DNA from: Lunularia cruciata
Taxonomy: Eukaryota; Streptophyta; Marchantiopsida; Lunulariales; Lunulariaceae
DNA length: 64,000 nucleotides
NCBI GenBank assembly: GCA_948567375.1
Contig: OX419755.1
Coordinates: forward strand, 7,197,001 to 7,261,000
Reading direction: 5' to 3'
Under the pieces are notes generated by a model that was not told the origin of the DNA, ran no database searches, and saw only the letters and a program-made list of their open reading frames with translations. Positions 1-11,400 of this stretch are shown piece after piece; within the stretch, counting starts at the first letter, position 1; each line of letters opens with the position of its first letter. The translations under genes were made by a program, and so were the position numbers.

Positions 1-1379
1 TTCTCTCTATCTCCAAGGAAGGATTTTCCATAAGGTGCTAAATTATCTTGCACTTCACAATGAGGAAATTTACTCTCCTCTAAACTCTATTTACTAGAAA
101 TTCTATTTACTTGGCACACTTGAAGAAGGATAAGATTAGGTTTTTCTTGATAAAGAAGTATCGTCTCTACCATCATTCTCCATCTCTTGAATTTGAATGT
201 TTCTTCTTTCACCTTGCCTTGTTAATGCATAGATATCTACTTCCTCTCCAAGCTTAGTATAATGCACACATTTTTGTGAAATTTTCTTTTCTTTTAAATT
301 TCACCTTTCTTTGTAAAAATATAGCATGATAATTTCTTCTTTAAGAAGGAAAAATTCTTAATTGAGGTTTCCTTTAGAGTGGTGTCTATTTTGATAAAGG
401 TACAAGAAAAAAAGTACAAAGCAAAAGGCATTGCCAAATTAGACAAGTTTGAGAGGTGGCTATGCCTGTAGACCTTTGCCTCCAAGTACCTTTCTTCCCA
501 AACACCTCTGTACCACGATACCTTTGGTGTCTTATACCTTTTGGGCCCAAGGACTTTTGCATCTAACATTGTTGCATCTGAAGGAAGTACATCAATTTGA
601 ATACACTTACACTTGGATCAAGAATTGCCGCAAAAGACTATTTGCATTCAAGGGAAACCTTTTGTCTTTCACAAGGGTTTTGCATGTGCAAAGAAAGACT
701 ACTTAAGCAATCCTTTGTTTTTGTAGAGAAGTACTACTTAGCAATGGTTTTACATGTGCATAGAGTGACCTCCTACCCATTAATCAGTCATCAAAGGCAG
801 AGGACTAAAAAATCTTAACTATAAATTCAAATGCACTCCTTCTCAATTTCTCTTTCCACATTCAATTTCAATAAAAAAATCAAAGAGAAATTAAAGATTC
901 CAACCCTTTGCAGTCCATTAGTGCCTTGTTAGTTGCCCAACCTTCCTCTTCAAGCTCCAATGTCTTTGTCCTTTGTCTTTGTCCTTACCTTGATATGCAA
1001 CATGGTGTTTTCATCCGAGCAGAGGAAGGGAGTTCTTGAAGTTATCCTTCATGCACCAATAATCAAAAAGTGTGCACTTTATTGTAGAATTAAGGTCATT
1101 TATAGCAAGCACCTCACTTTCTTGCTCTAGAATTGGGAACCAAGTAATGTAGCAATGATTCAAGAGTTAAGATGTAGAGTGGAGAGAGAGACATTGAAAC
1201 CTTCCAAGCAACCTCTTTGCATGGACCAAGGAGAATTGGAGAAATAGTGTGGTTCAAAAGAACTCATAGCCTAGAGCAATTACAATCATAGCAAATACCT
1301 AGTATACAAGACCCAATACCAAGCTAGATAAGCTACTCATCCCTTCCTTTCATAAGCTAATGACCAACAATGGATGGAG
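1..1379. other. AT-rich stretch without a recognisable gene
   Basis: Low-GC sequence with only short chance ORFs (under about 90 codons). None of them shows a family motif. I see no RNA gene, LTR boundary or clear repeat here. The style matches the decayed repeat DNA that follows, so it is probably old repeat sequence. Confidence 0.5.
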
Positions 1380-3345
1380 AGTTGGAAACTACAATGACCT
1401 TGCTTGAAGAACTATAGAGAAGATTTTCATGAAATCGTTCAAGCCCAAGAAGATAACATACCTAAACAAAAGCCAAGAAAACTTATTTTCAAATTATGTG
1501 GCAAGGATAACTAGTCAATTGAGAACATATGGTTTATGAACAAATGAGGAGTCTCTTTGTAGAATTGGAAGAAAATGGAGGAGTGATCTATCTTGCATCA
1601 TTTGTGGTATACTTCTACGTGGGATTAAATATCCTAAAAAAATCAAAGAGGAAGAAGTTTCTTGATCATTTGCATTCAATGGGACATTTATACCCAAAGG
1701 TATGTCACTTGTATGGAAGTATCAACTTGCAAACAAAGAATATAGAAAGATTGGGGAATTTTTAAAGGTGGATGAAGAATGAATGACCACATTCAAGAAA
1801 AAGAAATGCTCAATGCTTGTAAGATCACCCATGCCAAGTAAGCAACAAAGGAAGAATCCTCAATTCATCAATGGATATTTGGAGGAAGCGTCCAACGATA
1901 AAAAGGAAGAAGGAATTTGTAAAGGTAGATGAAGAACAAATGACCTTAGTCAAGAAGAAGAAAATGCTCTATGTATGCAAGATCATCCATGTGAACAAAG
2001 CAACAAAAGAAAATCCTCAAGTTGTCAATGGATATTTGGAGGAAGAGGCCAAATACAAAAAGGACAAAGGGAGGAAGAAGAAGGAGAGAACTCCTTAACA
2101 TTGAAGAAGATCAAAATTGGGACCAAAGAAGAGTACCACTATGGAGACATATAGTCATATCAAATGAGGAGGTGTACAATGCCCAAGAAGAAAATATAAC
2201 CAAAGACCTAAAGGAGCAAGAAGGTCTTCACACCAAAGAAATAATAGATCTCAAAGGTATACTCAAAGCTAAAGACATTGAAACCATGGCCAAGAAGTTG
2301 TACATTTGAGCACCAAGGATGAGGAAGAACGCCAAGCCAATGGAGAACCTCAACCCAAAAAATCAAATGAACCCAAAGGGCAAATAAGTCATGCAAACCA
2401 AAGGGAAACTTAGAGTAGATATTGAAGGCAAAGGAGAAGAGCCTTTGGATGTGATATCAGCTATGGAGAGTGCAGCCTTGCTCCAATAGACTATGATCTC
2501 AATAATAGAGGGTGCTAAATTTTTCATTCATTTGGTAGGGTCAATCCTAGAATTCATGGAGAAAACCTTGCTCACATACCAAGAATCCTACAAGGACACC
2601 ATAGACTACAACTCCCTTATTTAAAATTGTACAAGAACTCCTACTTGGTGTTGTGGAATGATTTAAAGCAAAGGAGGAGATGAGGGGAATGCAGAACCTA
2701 TACAAGGAGGAGGCTAGGAAGACAAACATACTAGTGCAAGAGAAATTTGAGACAAAGACTCCAAATGCTTTGCTTCTCATAGATCAGGCAGCAAGAGAGG
2801 AGGAGCTCAAGAAGTTGCAAGAGGAGCTTAGAGCATTTTGACTCAGAGCCAAAGGTAAGAAACTAACATATAAAGAGAAACTAAAGGGCAAGGATGAGGA
2901 GATAGAAAGCATCCAAGTAGAACTGGAGAAAGCCAAGATTTATTTGGTAATCATCGATTGCAATTTAGCAAATATAAGAATACAAAGTAGTCATTCAATA
3001 GGAGGGAATTAGTGCAAAATTGATGGAGGAGAAGGCAGAGTGGGCAGCAGATCAACCTCAATTACTGGAGGAGATAACCACCAAAATCTATGCAGTACAC
3101 AAGAGAAAGTAAAGATCCTCAAATAGCTAGAGGAAATTAAGATCAATTTATAGAGATGCTAAAACAGGCAGCCCAAGGGAGAATGGCAAAGACCAAGATA
3201 CAAAAACTCAAGTTGGAGATCCAAAATTTGGAGGGGAAGATATATGATGATGAGAAGCTAGATAGATTAGCAATTGACCTCAAGGAACACTTTGATAAAA
3301 AATTTATTCAGTCCACCAACTCTCTTCCTTACAGATTGTAGAGTA
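1380..3345 (+). pseudogene. Decayed coding region for a long coiled-coil protein, family unknown
   Basis: Plus-strand reading frames over this stretch are rich in Glu, Lys, Leu and Gln, with heptad-like spacing typical of coiled coils. One frame runs from about 2680 to 2960 with a single TGA and contains EEELKKLQEELRAF followed, after the stop, by KDEEIESIQVELEKAK. A neighbouring frame (2520-2630) reads EFMEKTLLTYQESYKDTIDY before a frameshift. No complete ORF survives and I see no catalytic motif. It may be the structural gene of a decayed mobile element or a broken host gene. The remnants at 25.7-26.8, 53.9-54.5 and 62 kb have similar composition. Function unknown. Confidence 0.4.
1764..2077 (+). 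repeat. Tandem duplication of about 157 bp inside the coiled-coil remnant
   Basis: Two imperfect copies start at 1764 (AAAGGTGGATGAAGAA) and 1921 (AAAGGTAGATGAAGAA). Both carry the landmark AATGGATATTTGGAGGAAG near their ends. Both translate to a similar Lys/Glu-rich segment ending in NGYLEE, so the duplication probably happened while the region was still coding. Confidence 0.7.
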
Positions 3346-3399
3346 TAAGGAGCGGATTAACCTCCTTTTTAGAACATGTAGAGGCGAAGGTAGTTCTTT

Positions 3400-3560
3400 G
3401 CAATAGTTGTAGCCAAAGACCTTCAGGCCAAAGATATTTTGTAGCTAAAGACCTTTGGAGTTGTCGATACCTTTGGTGCGGGAGTCCTTTGGAGTTGTAC
3501 ATACCTTGCTTAGGTAACCTTTGGAGTTGTACGTCCAAAGGAGTGTAAATTTTAAATTGT
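3400..3560. repeat. Irregular short repeats of CCTTTGGAGTTGTAC
   Basis: The words CCTTTGG and CCTTTGGAGTTGT recur several times in about 150 bp, with spacings of roughly 30-40 bp. A looser version of the same words lies near 470-550. There is no coding meaning that I can see. Confidence 0.5.
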
Positions 3561-4716
3561 CTTTGTGGAAGATGTAGCATTTCATTTATACATGTAAGGC
3601 ACCTAATTAACTTGCATTTGATTACAATAAGATAAGGTAGGAAGGATTAGCAATGTATATTGTAGATGCAAACACTAAATCTCTTGAGGACGTCAACTGT
3701 TAGATCTCTTTGGGGTTGAGCTAGAGAAAGTATTTAAACCTTAAACTGCAAGATAGTGACACTTCTCTTAACTTGAGGGAATGACTTGTTAATTACGATT
3801 ATATCACTTTTTCATTGACAATAGATTACAACACTTTGTATTTAGTAAAGCATGTTGAGAAATGTTACTTTAGCATCCAAATATATTATTTATTGTATCA
3901 AGATAAGGACGTAACTGACTTCATTTGTTCTAAATGGTCTACATCTACATTATGTATGAGTTCCCTGTCACTAAGATCTTCCCTCTTGTTTTTTTCCTTC
4001 CACTCTGGAGTTAAATTTATAGAATTTCATGTGTCTAGTACATATTATGTTTAACTTCTCTCCGTTCCTTCATGAAATTCATAGATCTTCTCCAATACTT
4101 TACCAAATAAGTTGCGATGTAATTGAATACCTTATTCTTTTGCATATCATATGTTTCTTGCATATTCCATCTTGAATATGTTTAAAATGCTCCGATTCAT
4201 CTAAATATTCAAGAGTTGTGCATAGTAAGTGAAATCATAGTAAGTGAAATCATCCTAAATCGATCCTCTATATCGTTGTTTTGCTTTACCTTTTTGGGGG
4301 AAAAGAAAGAAGAAATAACACCATGCAGACGAGCTCTTGGAATCCATGCTTTGCACATGAGTGAGAATGGGAAGAGAGGGAGTGCACTCCACATAGGAAA
4401 CTACAAGAAGTAAAAGATCCACATTATAAATTCTCAATGTGTACATATTAATTCTCAATGCAAGAGGGAAGAAAGATCATTTCACAAAGCAAGAGAGTGG
4501 AAATTCAATTTTCATCAAAAGTAGAGAAGGTGACAATGGCCCAATTTTATTTTAAGAGTTCACAATTCCAAATTTGAGTCATGCCTTCATATTAATAATT
4601 GGATCGATGGCCAATTTGTGTGTATTTTCTGTTGACATTCTCATAAAACATGTTATTTTATCTTCATGCGGTTACTAATCCTCCTTGTATATCCACAAAG
4701 GACCATCTATATTAAA
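3561..4716. other. AT-rich intergenic stretch
   Basis: Only chance ORFs occur here. I recognise no promoter, RNA or repeat structure apart from a short direct duplication (AGTAAGTGAAATCAT) near 4225-4255. Confidence 0.5.
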
Positions 4717-4765
4717 AAGAGAGAAAAGGCGACCGTAGCAAACACGAAGGAGGATAGGAAGACGA
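4717..4765 (-). repeat. Dispersed ~45-bp motif (possible transposon end), copy 1
   Basis: The stretch contains AAAAGGCGACCGTAGC and GGATAGGAAGAC. It is the reverse complement of a motif that also occurs at 16984-17026 and 50346-50387, and in this orientation at 16167-16208. The pair at 16.2 and 17.0 kb is inverted, which suggests the motif is the terminal inverted repeat of a DNA element and that this is a lone end. Confidence 0.5.
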
Positions 4766-5250
4766 CCGACCTATAAAAACATTTACAAGCACCAAACCCA
4801 TCTATTTCTCCCACCAATTTGTAAGTATCCGTAAAAAACATTGTTGAATACCTTTACCGGTCATGATGATCAATAAATGTATTGAGACCCGCTAAATGTT
4901 CCTTGTACCCTCCAAAAATATGTATTATTAGATCACTATTATTTATTTTATTTTATTTTCTAAATAATTTTGGCTAAATTAATTTTATATTTATCCAAAA
5001 TTATATTTTCTTTGATGTTTTTGTTTTTGTTTATTGTTTATTGTTTTTATTTTTATTTTATAATATAATTTAAATATTTATCTCTGCTGTTCCAGGAAAT
5101 TTTTAATTAATGAAATTCCTAAATAGAAAAAGCACATTAAATGATTCTTCGTCATATGTTGCAATGATACATATCTCGTTAGCTTATATAACTAAATAAA
5201 ATAATTCAAAATTCTCATTTTGAATTTAACATTTTTTTTCCTCCTAAGGT
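4766..5250. other. Very AT-rich spacer
   Basis: Long runs of T and A, especially 4930-5120, with no ORF. It separates repeat-type DNA from the GC-richer gene island that begins near 5250. Confidence 0.55.
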
Positions 5251-7041
5251 TCATCTTGGATGGTCCCTTCTTCTTGTTGTTATCCTGTGCATGCCGGTAT
5301 ACCATCGCTTGACATCACATCTCCAGGTTAGAGGTTGACGTGTCATCCCTAAACCAACGTGGTGTCTTCCTAGCAAGGCGCTCAAGTTCACCATCTATCA
5401 TAATGCCAGTTGCTGACGTGTCATATTAACCGATGGGGCAGTACGAGGCCGTGTTTTCAGTCCCAAAGTGGGGATCGATCAGGCAACAACTCGCGTACCG
5501 CTGATCGGGTATTTTCCGAACGACCCAATATCGTGTATTCAAATTAGCTGGAGATACGCGAGAATATCCAATTTGCTTCAAGCACTAATCTGGAAGAATT
5601 AAGGTTCTAAAGCAAATTCCGAGTTAGTTCATACGAAATTGAGCCTGCTGTACCTTTTCATCGAACAGATGTAAAAGGTGTGATACGCTTGAGTAAGTTC
5701 TCACTTTTTACATATCCGTATACCACAGGGACATGCACGAGATTAAGGTCACAAAGTGAAGATCAACCTTTTGCTCAACTGTGCACACAGCTATGTACTC
5801 TTTTCCACATCATTGGATACATCCTCTATCGTTAGCATGCATATTGACTTCTGTCATGAAACCTTTCTCCAATGAAACTACATTTATTCGAAGAGGTAGT
5901 ATAGTGGTCATTGAATAGTTTTCGGTGTTCCTCGTTCCACCAAGGCACATGTATTTACGTCCAACTATCAAATCTGAATAGTCGCAAATGTTGTGTGGCT
6001 TGATTCGCCTAGGCCACAAGTCCTGGAATTTTGCATAATGAAACTGGCCCCACCAAGCGGAAGTTCTGCATTACGGTACTCAGGAGTGGATTTGTCCTTT
6101 GGGGTTTGTTCGTTGTTTTAACTTGGGTACCGAGCCCGAATTCCTCGATTGCTGACTTCGCCAGCATCCATAAAATTCCATAAACTTCCATAAAATTGTG
6201 CGCCAAGCACACCCCGAGTGAAGGATTTCATTCAAACTAAAGTGTTGTCGCTGAACAAACAAGGTGAATAGATGAAGGATAACCATGTAAAAGGGAAAAA
6301 TCCGTTCCAACTCTTTTGTCATATATGAACAATATTGATGATGATCACTGCTGAGCAGTAGCCGTGGTGTAACAAAACTTCTGGCCCGACGAGTTGTTAT
6401 CTAAATTTCTGTGTACGATCGCTCAACTAGAAGATGGCGACAATCCGCAAGTACTGCGTCAAACTAAGTCTTTGTACATGACACTGTTTCTCTTCTCCCT
6501 TCCTTCTTACTTCCCTCTCGTTGGCCTGCCCCGGGACTTTTTCTCCCCGCGCAGATTTCACCGTGTGCAGCAGCAGCAATACGTCAATCTATCTGATCCT
6601 CCTCAGTCTTTCCCTGAAATCATTCACCACCACCATCACCACGTTCCTATCGATCTATCTATACCACCTACCGTCACCTGCGGCTTGGATCTCTGCAGGA
6701 AGGTCTAGAAACATCGCAGTTCACGATGTTTGGAACTGCCATTTCTGCGTATTTCACCAACCAGAGATACTAAACCCATTACCAGGGGCTAGAAAACTAC
6801 TGCTAACACTAGAAGTACAGTAATCGTGATCTCCCTCTGCAAACACCTTTCGTAAGGCCCTACGTGTACTATACAAAATGCCACACGGGTGTTTGGAGTG
6901 GGTGGAAACCACCCCGAGGATGATCAGAGAAGTGGCAGACCTGCACACTTTCGAGTAGACTACTACTGCTTTACTGTTGGACAACAAGCATCTACAGTTG
7001 GACCAATCAACCCCTCCAGCTGATCCCTTGGGAGTTATTAG
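5251..7041. other. 3' flank of the receptor kinase gene, no second gene seen
   Basis: Base composition rises to that of the gene island and CpG is common, so this looks like single-copy DNA. The part next to 7041 should hold the 3' untranslated region of the minus-strand kinase gene. ORFs of up to about 100 codons are present on both strands (for example 6394-6708). They lack family motifs and overlap the expected 3' UTR. I could not place a polyadenylation signal with confidence. Confidence 0.5.
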
Positions 7042-10000
7042 CTAGAACGTTAATAGATCATCAGTAAGGATAACCTGTTGGGGCTTGAGCTCTCTGGAGT
7101 CCATGCTGCTAGTCCTCGCAGTTGGTCTCACATCAGACAGCATTTGGACCACATCCCTCATGGTGGGTCGATCGACGGGGTGATCGCTCGAGCACAGCAA
7201 CGCCACTCGCAGCACCAGCATGACCTCCTGAAGTGGCACTGTCACTCCTCCCACTCGTGGGTCGAGAATGTCGAGCACACCTTCCTTCGTTTGAATCTTT
7301 GTGCGTACCCATTGTACTATATCAACCCCATCACCAAATTCCGGCTCTATCGGTCTCTTCCCCGTTAAAAGCTCCATCAATACCACTCCGAAACTGTATA
7401 TGTCACTCTTCTCGTTCACTTTCAAAGTGTACGCATATTCTGAATGGACACAACAAGGTGAGGTCAGCGATGCCGTTTAAAGTTCTTCGATACAACGTCC
7501 GCTAAGAAGCCTAATCTGATCATGAAAGGCACATCTAGAACATTGGAAACTCCACAGGGAAGCATCACAAATTGACGAGATCGCCAAGCTAAATGCACCT
7601 CGATTCCTATGCATGTAATCATGGGTAACGTAAACACTTCTGGTTACCCATAGGGACAGTGCTCTGTAATTTAGGGAAGGGACCCCATGCTTACCAGGGG
7701 CTATGTAGCCGTAGGAGCCAGCAATTGAAGACATGGATTCAGATTTGCCAGTATCTTGAAACAGCTTCGCCAACCCGAAATCGGCAACATGTGCTTCAAG
7801 GTTTGTATCCAGCAAGATGTTGTTCGACTTCACATCACGATGGACTATGAGGGGCGAGCAGTCGTGGTGCAGATAACACAGACCGTGTGCAGCTTGCACA
7901 GCAATGTTATACCTCGTGGTCCAGTCCAAAAGCCCACTCTTCTTTCCGTGGATAAATTCACCTAAGCTGCCATTGGGCATGTACTCATATACCAGCAGAT
8001 TAACCTCGTTGTTGGTACAAAAGCCCAAAAGCCGAACAATGTTTCGATGTCGAATCTTTCCTAGAGTACGTATCTCGGCTGAGAATCCATGGTCATGGGA
8101 TGATGTTCCCCTACCACAGGAAAGCTTCTTCACTGCTACCATCTCCCCGTTGGCCATCTCTCCCTTGTAAACAGTCCCAGCGCCGCCTCTTCCTATGATG
8201 TTCTCATCATAAAGGCAATCGATCAGTTCTTGGGCAGCAAACTCGAGCCTCTGGAAAGGTGTGAGCTTCCATGGGCGGGTTTTCCCCTCCTTGCGGAACA
8301 TCTTCACGATGTAGTAGCGGTATTTCTTGAAGAAGCAGCACATTCCCACGAGAAGAACCAACAGAGCAGCTGAAAACAAAGCACCAACTAGCCATGCTAG
8401 AAGATCAGGATTATTATTCGAGGAGCCCGAGTGTTTGGTGTGGTTCCCCGACTGCGAGAGGAAACAAGGGGGAAGAACTCCTCCGCAGAGGAAAGGATTG
8501 CCCACGAAAGCATTCTCGTTATAGTACTCAGCCTCACCTAGAGTGGGAACAGCTCCGGAGAAATTGTTGTACGAGAAATCCACCTGTGTCAGACTTTGAA
8601 TCAGGCCGAACTTCTCAGGAATGCCTCCGCTCAAGTGGTTTCTTGACAAATTCAGTATCGCTATCACAGGCAAGTCGACTAACTCTGGAGGAATCTCCCC
8701 GGTTAAATCGTTCTTGCTCAAATCCAGCTTGGATAACATTGAGCAATTAGCAATGGTCGCTGGTATGGAGCCTAGAAGATAGTTCACACTCAAATCTATG
8801 CCAGCGAGAGAAGGGATGTTGCAGATTGTAGAAGGAATATATCCTGTGAGTTGATTGTCTCCGAGGTTGAGGGTCATAAGAGAGTGAAGGGTCCCGACAG
8901 ACTCGGGAATGGCACCAACCAATTGGTTGCTTTGCAAGTCCAGAACAGTCAAACTCGGGGCACTGATGATCGACGGAAGAGGGCCACTAAATAAGTTATT
9001 GTACAGCTGAAGAAAAGAGACATTGGGAAGAGTGAAAAGTCCAGGTGGAAGAGTTCCATTCAGAAAATTGTTGTGAATTCTGATCTTGTCTAGAGAAGCG
9101 CAAGAGGAAATTCCCTCCGGGATAGGACCCGAAAGCTGGTTGTCCATTGCGATCAAAGCGGTCAACTCGCCTCCCATGCAAACATCAGGGGGCAAACGTC
9201 CTATCAACTGGTTGCTGGAAACATCCACCCAAATGAGCTTCCCACTTCTGCCCAAGTTCTGCGGTATCTGTCCGGTCAACTTGTTCTCCCAAACGTTGAG
9301 CATTTCGAGATTAGGCAAGTCTCCTAGCACAGCAGGCATCTCTCCTTCCAGAAAATTGCGGAATAAGTTTAACAAGGTAATGTTCTTAAGACCCCCAAAC
9401 GACCGCGGAATTCCACCGGTGAGCTGATTACTGGAGATATCCAAGGACATCAAGCTATCTAAAGACCCTAACTCGGGTGGAAGGGGACCTGATAGTGAAT
9501 TCGAGTGCAAAAATAAGGTCTCCAATTTCTTCAAGTTGCCAAGTTCACGAGGAATAGTCCCGTTCAACGCACAGTTAGCGAGGTCAAGCAGCACAAGGTT
9601 GCTCAACCTCCCGAGCTCGGCAGGGATCGATTCAAACTCGTTATAGTAGCCCAAGTACAGTTCTGAAAGCCCCGTAAGGTTCCCAAGTTCTGGAGGTATT
9701 GAGCCTTTCAGCTCATTGCCTTTAAGAGACAGAAATTTCAAGTTCTGACTGAAGTTCCCATACTCCGCGGGGATGCTGCCATTAAAATAGTTGCCTCCCA
9801 GCTCCACCTGTCTGAGGTTGCGAAGGCCCACAATCTCCAGGGGTAGCCTTCCTGCCAAGTTGTTATTGTAACATTCTAGGACCTCCAGCCTGGTGAGATT
9901 TGCCATTCCATCGGGAAAGGCCGAAGAGAAAGCATTGTTGGTGATATTAAGGACCCGCAACCGCGTCAGGTTGGAGATGGCCTCTGGAACAGGCCCGTTA

Positions 10001-10323
10001 AAATTGTTGGAATGGAGATTAAGCGCAGTCAGGTGCTTCAGGGATCCAATGACACCAGATATTGTCCCGGAGAGATTCATGCGTGAGAGATTGATAGAGT
10101 TCACGTTGAAAGCTTCATCGCACACGATGCCTGTCCAGTTACAAGGAGTTGAGGATGACACCACCCAGTCAGCCAAATTCCCCAGCTCATCTACTATAGA
10201 GGACTTCAGTGCAAGGAGAGCAACCCCATCAGCCGAGAGTGCATTAATCTGCTTGCAGTTTGTGAACATCACCACCAGCGCCAGCAATGCCCACGAACTC
10301 ATTTTGCTCCTAAAACTCTCCAT
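7042..10323 (-). CDS. CLV1: CLAVATA1/BAM-type leucine-rich-repeat receptor kinase, two exons
   Basis: Two exons on the minus strand: 10323-7695, then 7439-7042, giving 1008 residues. Residues 1-28 form a signal peptide with a hydrophobic core (WALLALVVMF). An LRR N-cap with the CNWTGIVC cysteine pair follows, then about twenty plant-type LRRs to about residue 590. Among these, LYLGYYNEFESIP and LDLANCALNG are typical of the CLV1/BAM group. The transmembrane helix is at about 641-664. The kinase is complete: GRGGAGTV loop at 711-718, Lys732, Glu750, HRD 828-830, DFG 848-850, APE 875-877. The ATG at 10323 is the first in frame; the frame stays open a further 13 codons upstream but without an ATG. 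Family role: plasma-membrane receptor for CLE peptides controlling stem-cell division and growth orientation. Assignment to LRR-XI is firm; CLV1 versus BAM needs a tree. Confidence 0.93.
7440..7694 (-). other. Intron of the CLV1-type gene
   Basis: The donor (G then GTAAGC, starting at 7694) and the acceptor (TTCAG ending at 7440) give a 255-bp GT-AG intron in phase 1. It splits the Glu codon of the kinase APE motif (IAP then E-YAYTLK). Joining at these sites restores an uninterrupted kinase sequence. Without splicing, the frame stays open for about 70 more codons and stops at 7477. Confidence 0.92.
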
Positions 10324-11400
10324 TCTTATCTTTCCGGAGGGTGACTTAACTCTCAACTTCAATCACTCCAGCTCAACAAGTACCGACGCCTCTATAAATT
10401 AATTTCTCCACCTTGCATGCATCCATGCGCAGCAGCAGCTTATGCTCCCGAAATCCATCTATCCTCACAATGTCGGAGAAGACCTAGAGCTCGGACAAAA
10501 CACTTGCTACCCTCCTAAACTCACAAATTCTCCTTTCTCTCTCTTCTCTCTATGCTTCGGGTGTAAATCTCTTCTTATCTTATGACACCGGCTATCGTTT
10601 CAAAATTTCTGTGCTCTTGTCTGTGCAGCTGACAATGAGGGGGAGGGAGCAGTGCACGCACACTTCTCAATTGCTTACTTTCCCAGACAAGCGCACTCGA
10701 CACGCACCTGCCTGTGCGCACCACTGTAGCGTTCTTGGTGCAACTAGAAGAAGCATTCTAATATACATCCTCCGATGTATGTTCAATTGAATTTAATCTG
10801 CATTGAGCGCGCTCGTCAGTCCAGTGAGGGGGCTCTGAGCGAGGGGAGGAAGAGAACGCACAGAACCCACGCTTGATTGGATGAACGGAACCAATGACGT
10901 AAATCGTCACTGAATCGGTCCCATCACGCAGCGAGGGACTGACTGCAGCAGAACGAGGAGGAACTGCGTCACACCACAACTCTGACATGTGCCGTACATG
11001 TACTGTTGTGCTGCTACTCCGTGAACCAGCCAGTCGAACTCCCGTCTTCACTCTCGCATCTCCCATCCCGTTTTCCCACGCTGGTAACTGTTGATGCCTC
11101 ACTTCTCTTCCTTCTTCTCTGCTACTGAGCCGCCTTCTGATTCCTGCGTGGGACCTACCATCTCTGACCGACAGGGTCCAAGCTCTGACCAGTCTGACCG
11201 GCAATAAGACAGATCGAGTCCCAGCATTTCTTCCTTGCTTCCCGACTTTTCCGCCCTATCGTCCCCTGACCCACCCGACCTGGCCCAGCCCGTCACTTTC
11301 CGGTGCCGCAGGTCCTAGATCTACAGGAGCGACTCAGCCAGTCCTACATTCTAGGTTCAAACTGACGTCCCCCAGTTGTCACAATATGCAATTCTTGTAA
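10324..11400 (-). promoter_or_regulatory. Probable 5' leader and promoter region of the CLV1-type gene
   Basis: This GC- and CpG-rich stretch lies directly upstream of the kinase start codon. The minus-strand ORF at 10758-11204 has no family motif and an unusual Arg/Ser-rich composition, so I treat it as chance. I see no good TATA box on the minus strand near the start codon. Long leaders are common for such receptors, so the transcription start may be hundreds of bases upstream. The call rests on position and composition only. Confidence 0.45.

Noticed and set aside
6394-6823. Two overlapping plus-strand ORFs of about 100 codons, one with a His run
   Set aside because: They lie antisense to the expected 3' UTR of the kinase gene, overlap each other in different frames and have no family features; the His run is a CAC/CAT microsatellite.
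7477-7694. C-terminal tail of the unspliced kinase ORF as real protein
   Set aside because: It departs from kinase homology exactly at a GTAAGC donor, and an acceptor at 7440 restores the APE motif.
10324-10362. Extension of the kinase reading frame 13 codons upstream of 10323
   Set aside because: The extension begins with TTG, not ATG, and the ATG at 10323 is followed by a proper signal peptide.
10758-11204. 148-codon minus-strand ORF upstream of the receptor kinase
   Set aside because: Odd Arg/Ser-rich composition with no domain or signal, and it lies in the expected promoter or leader of the kinase gene; a chance ORF in GC-rich DNA is more likely.
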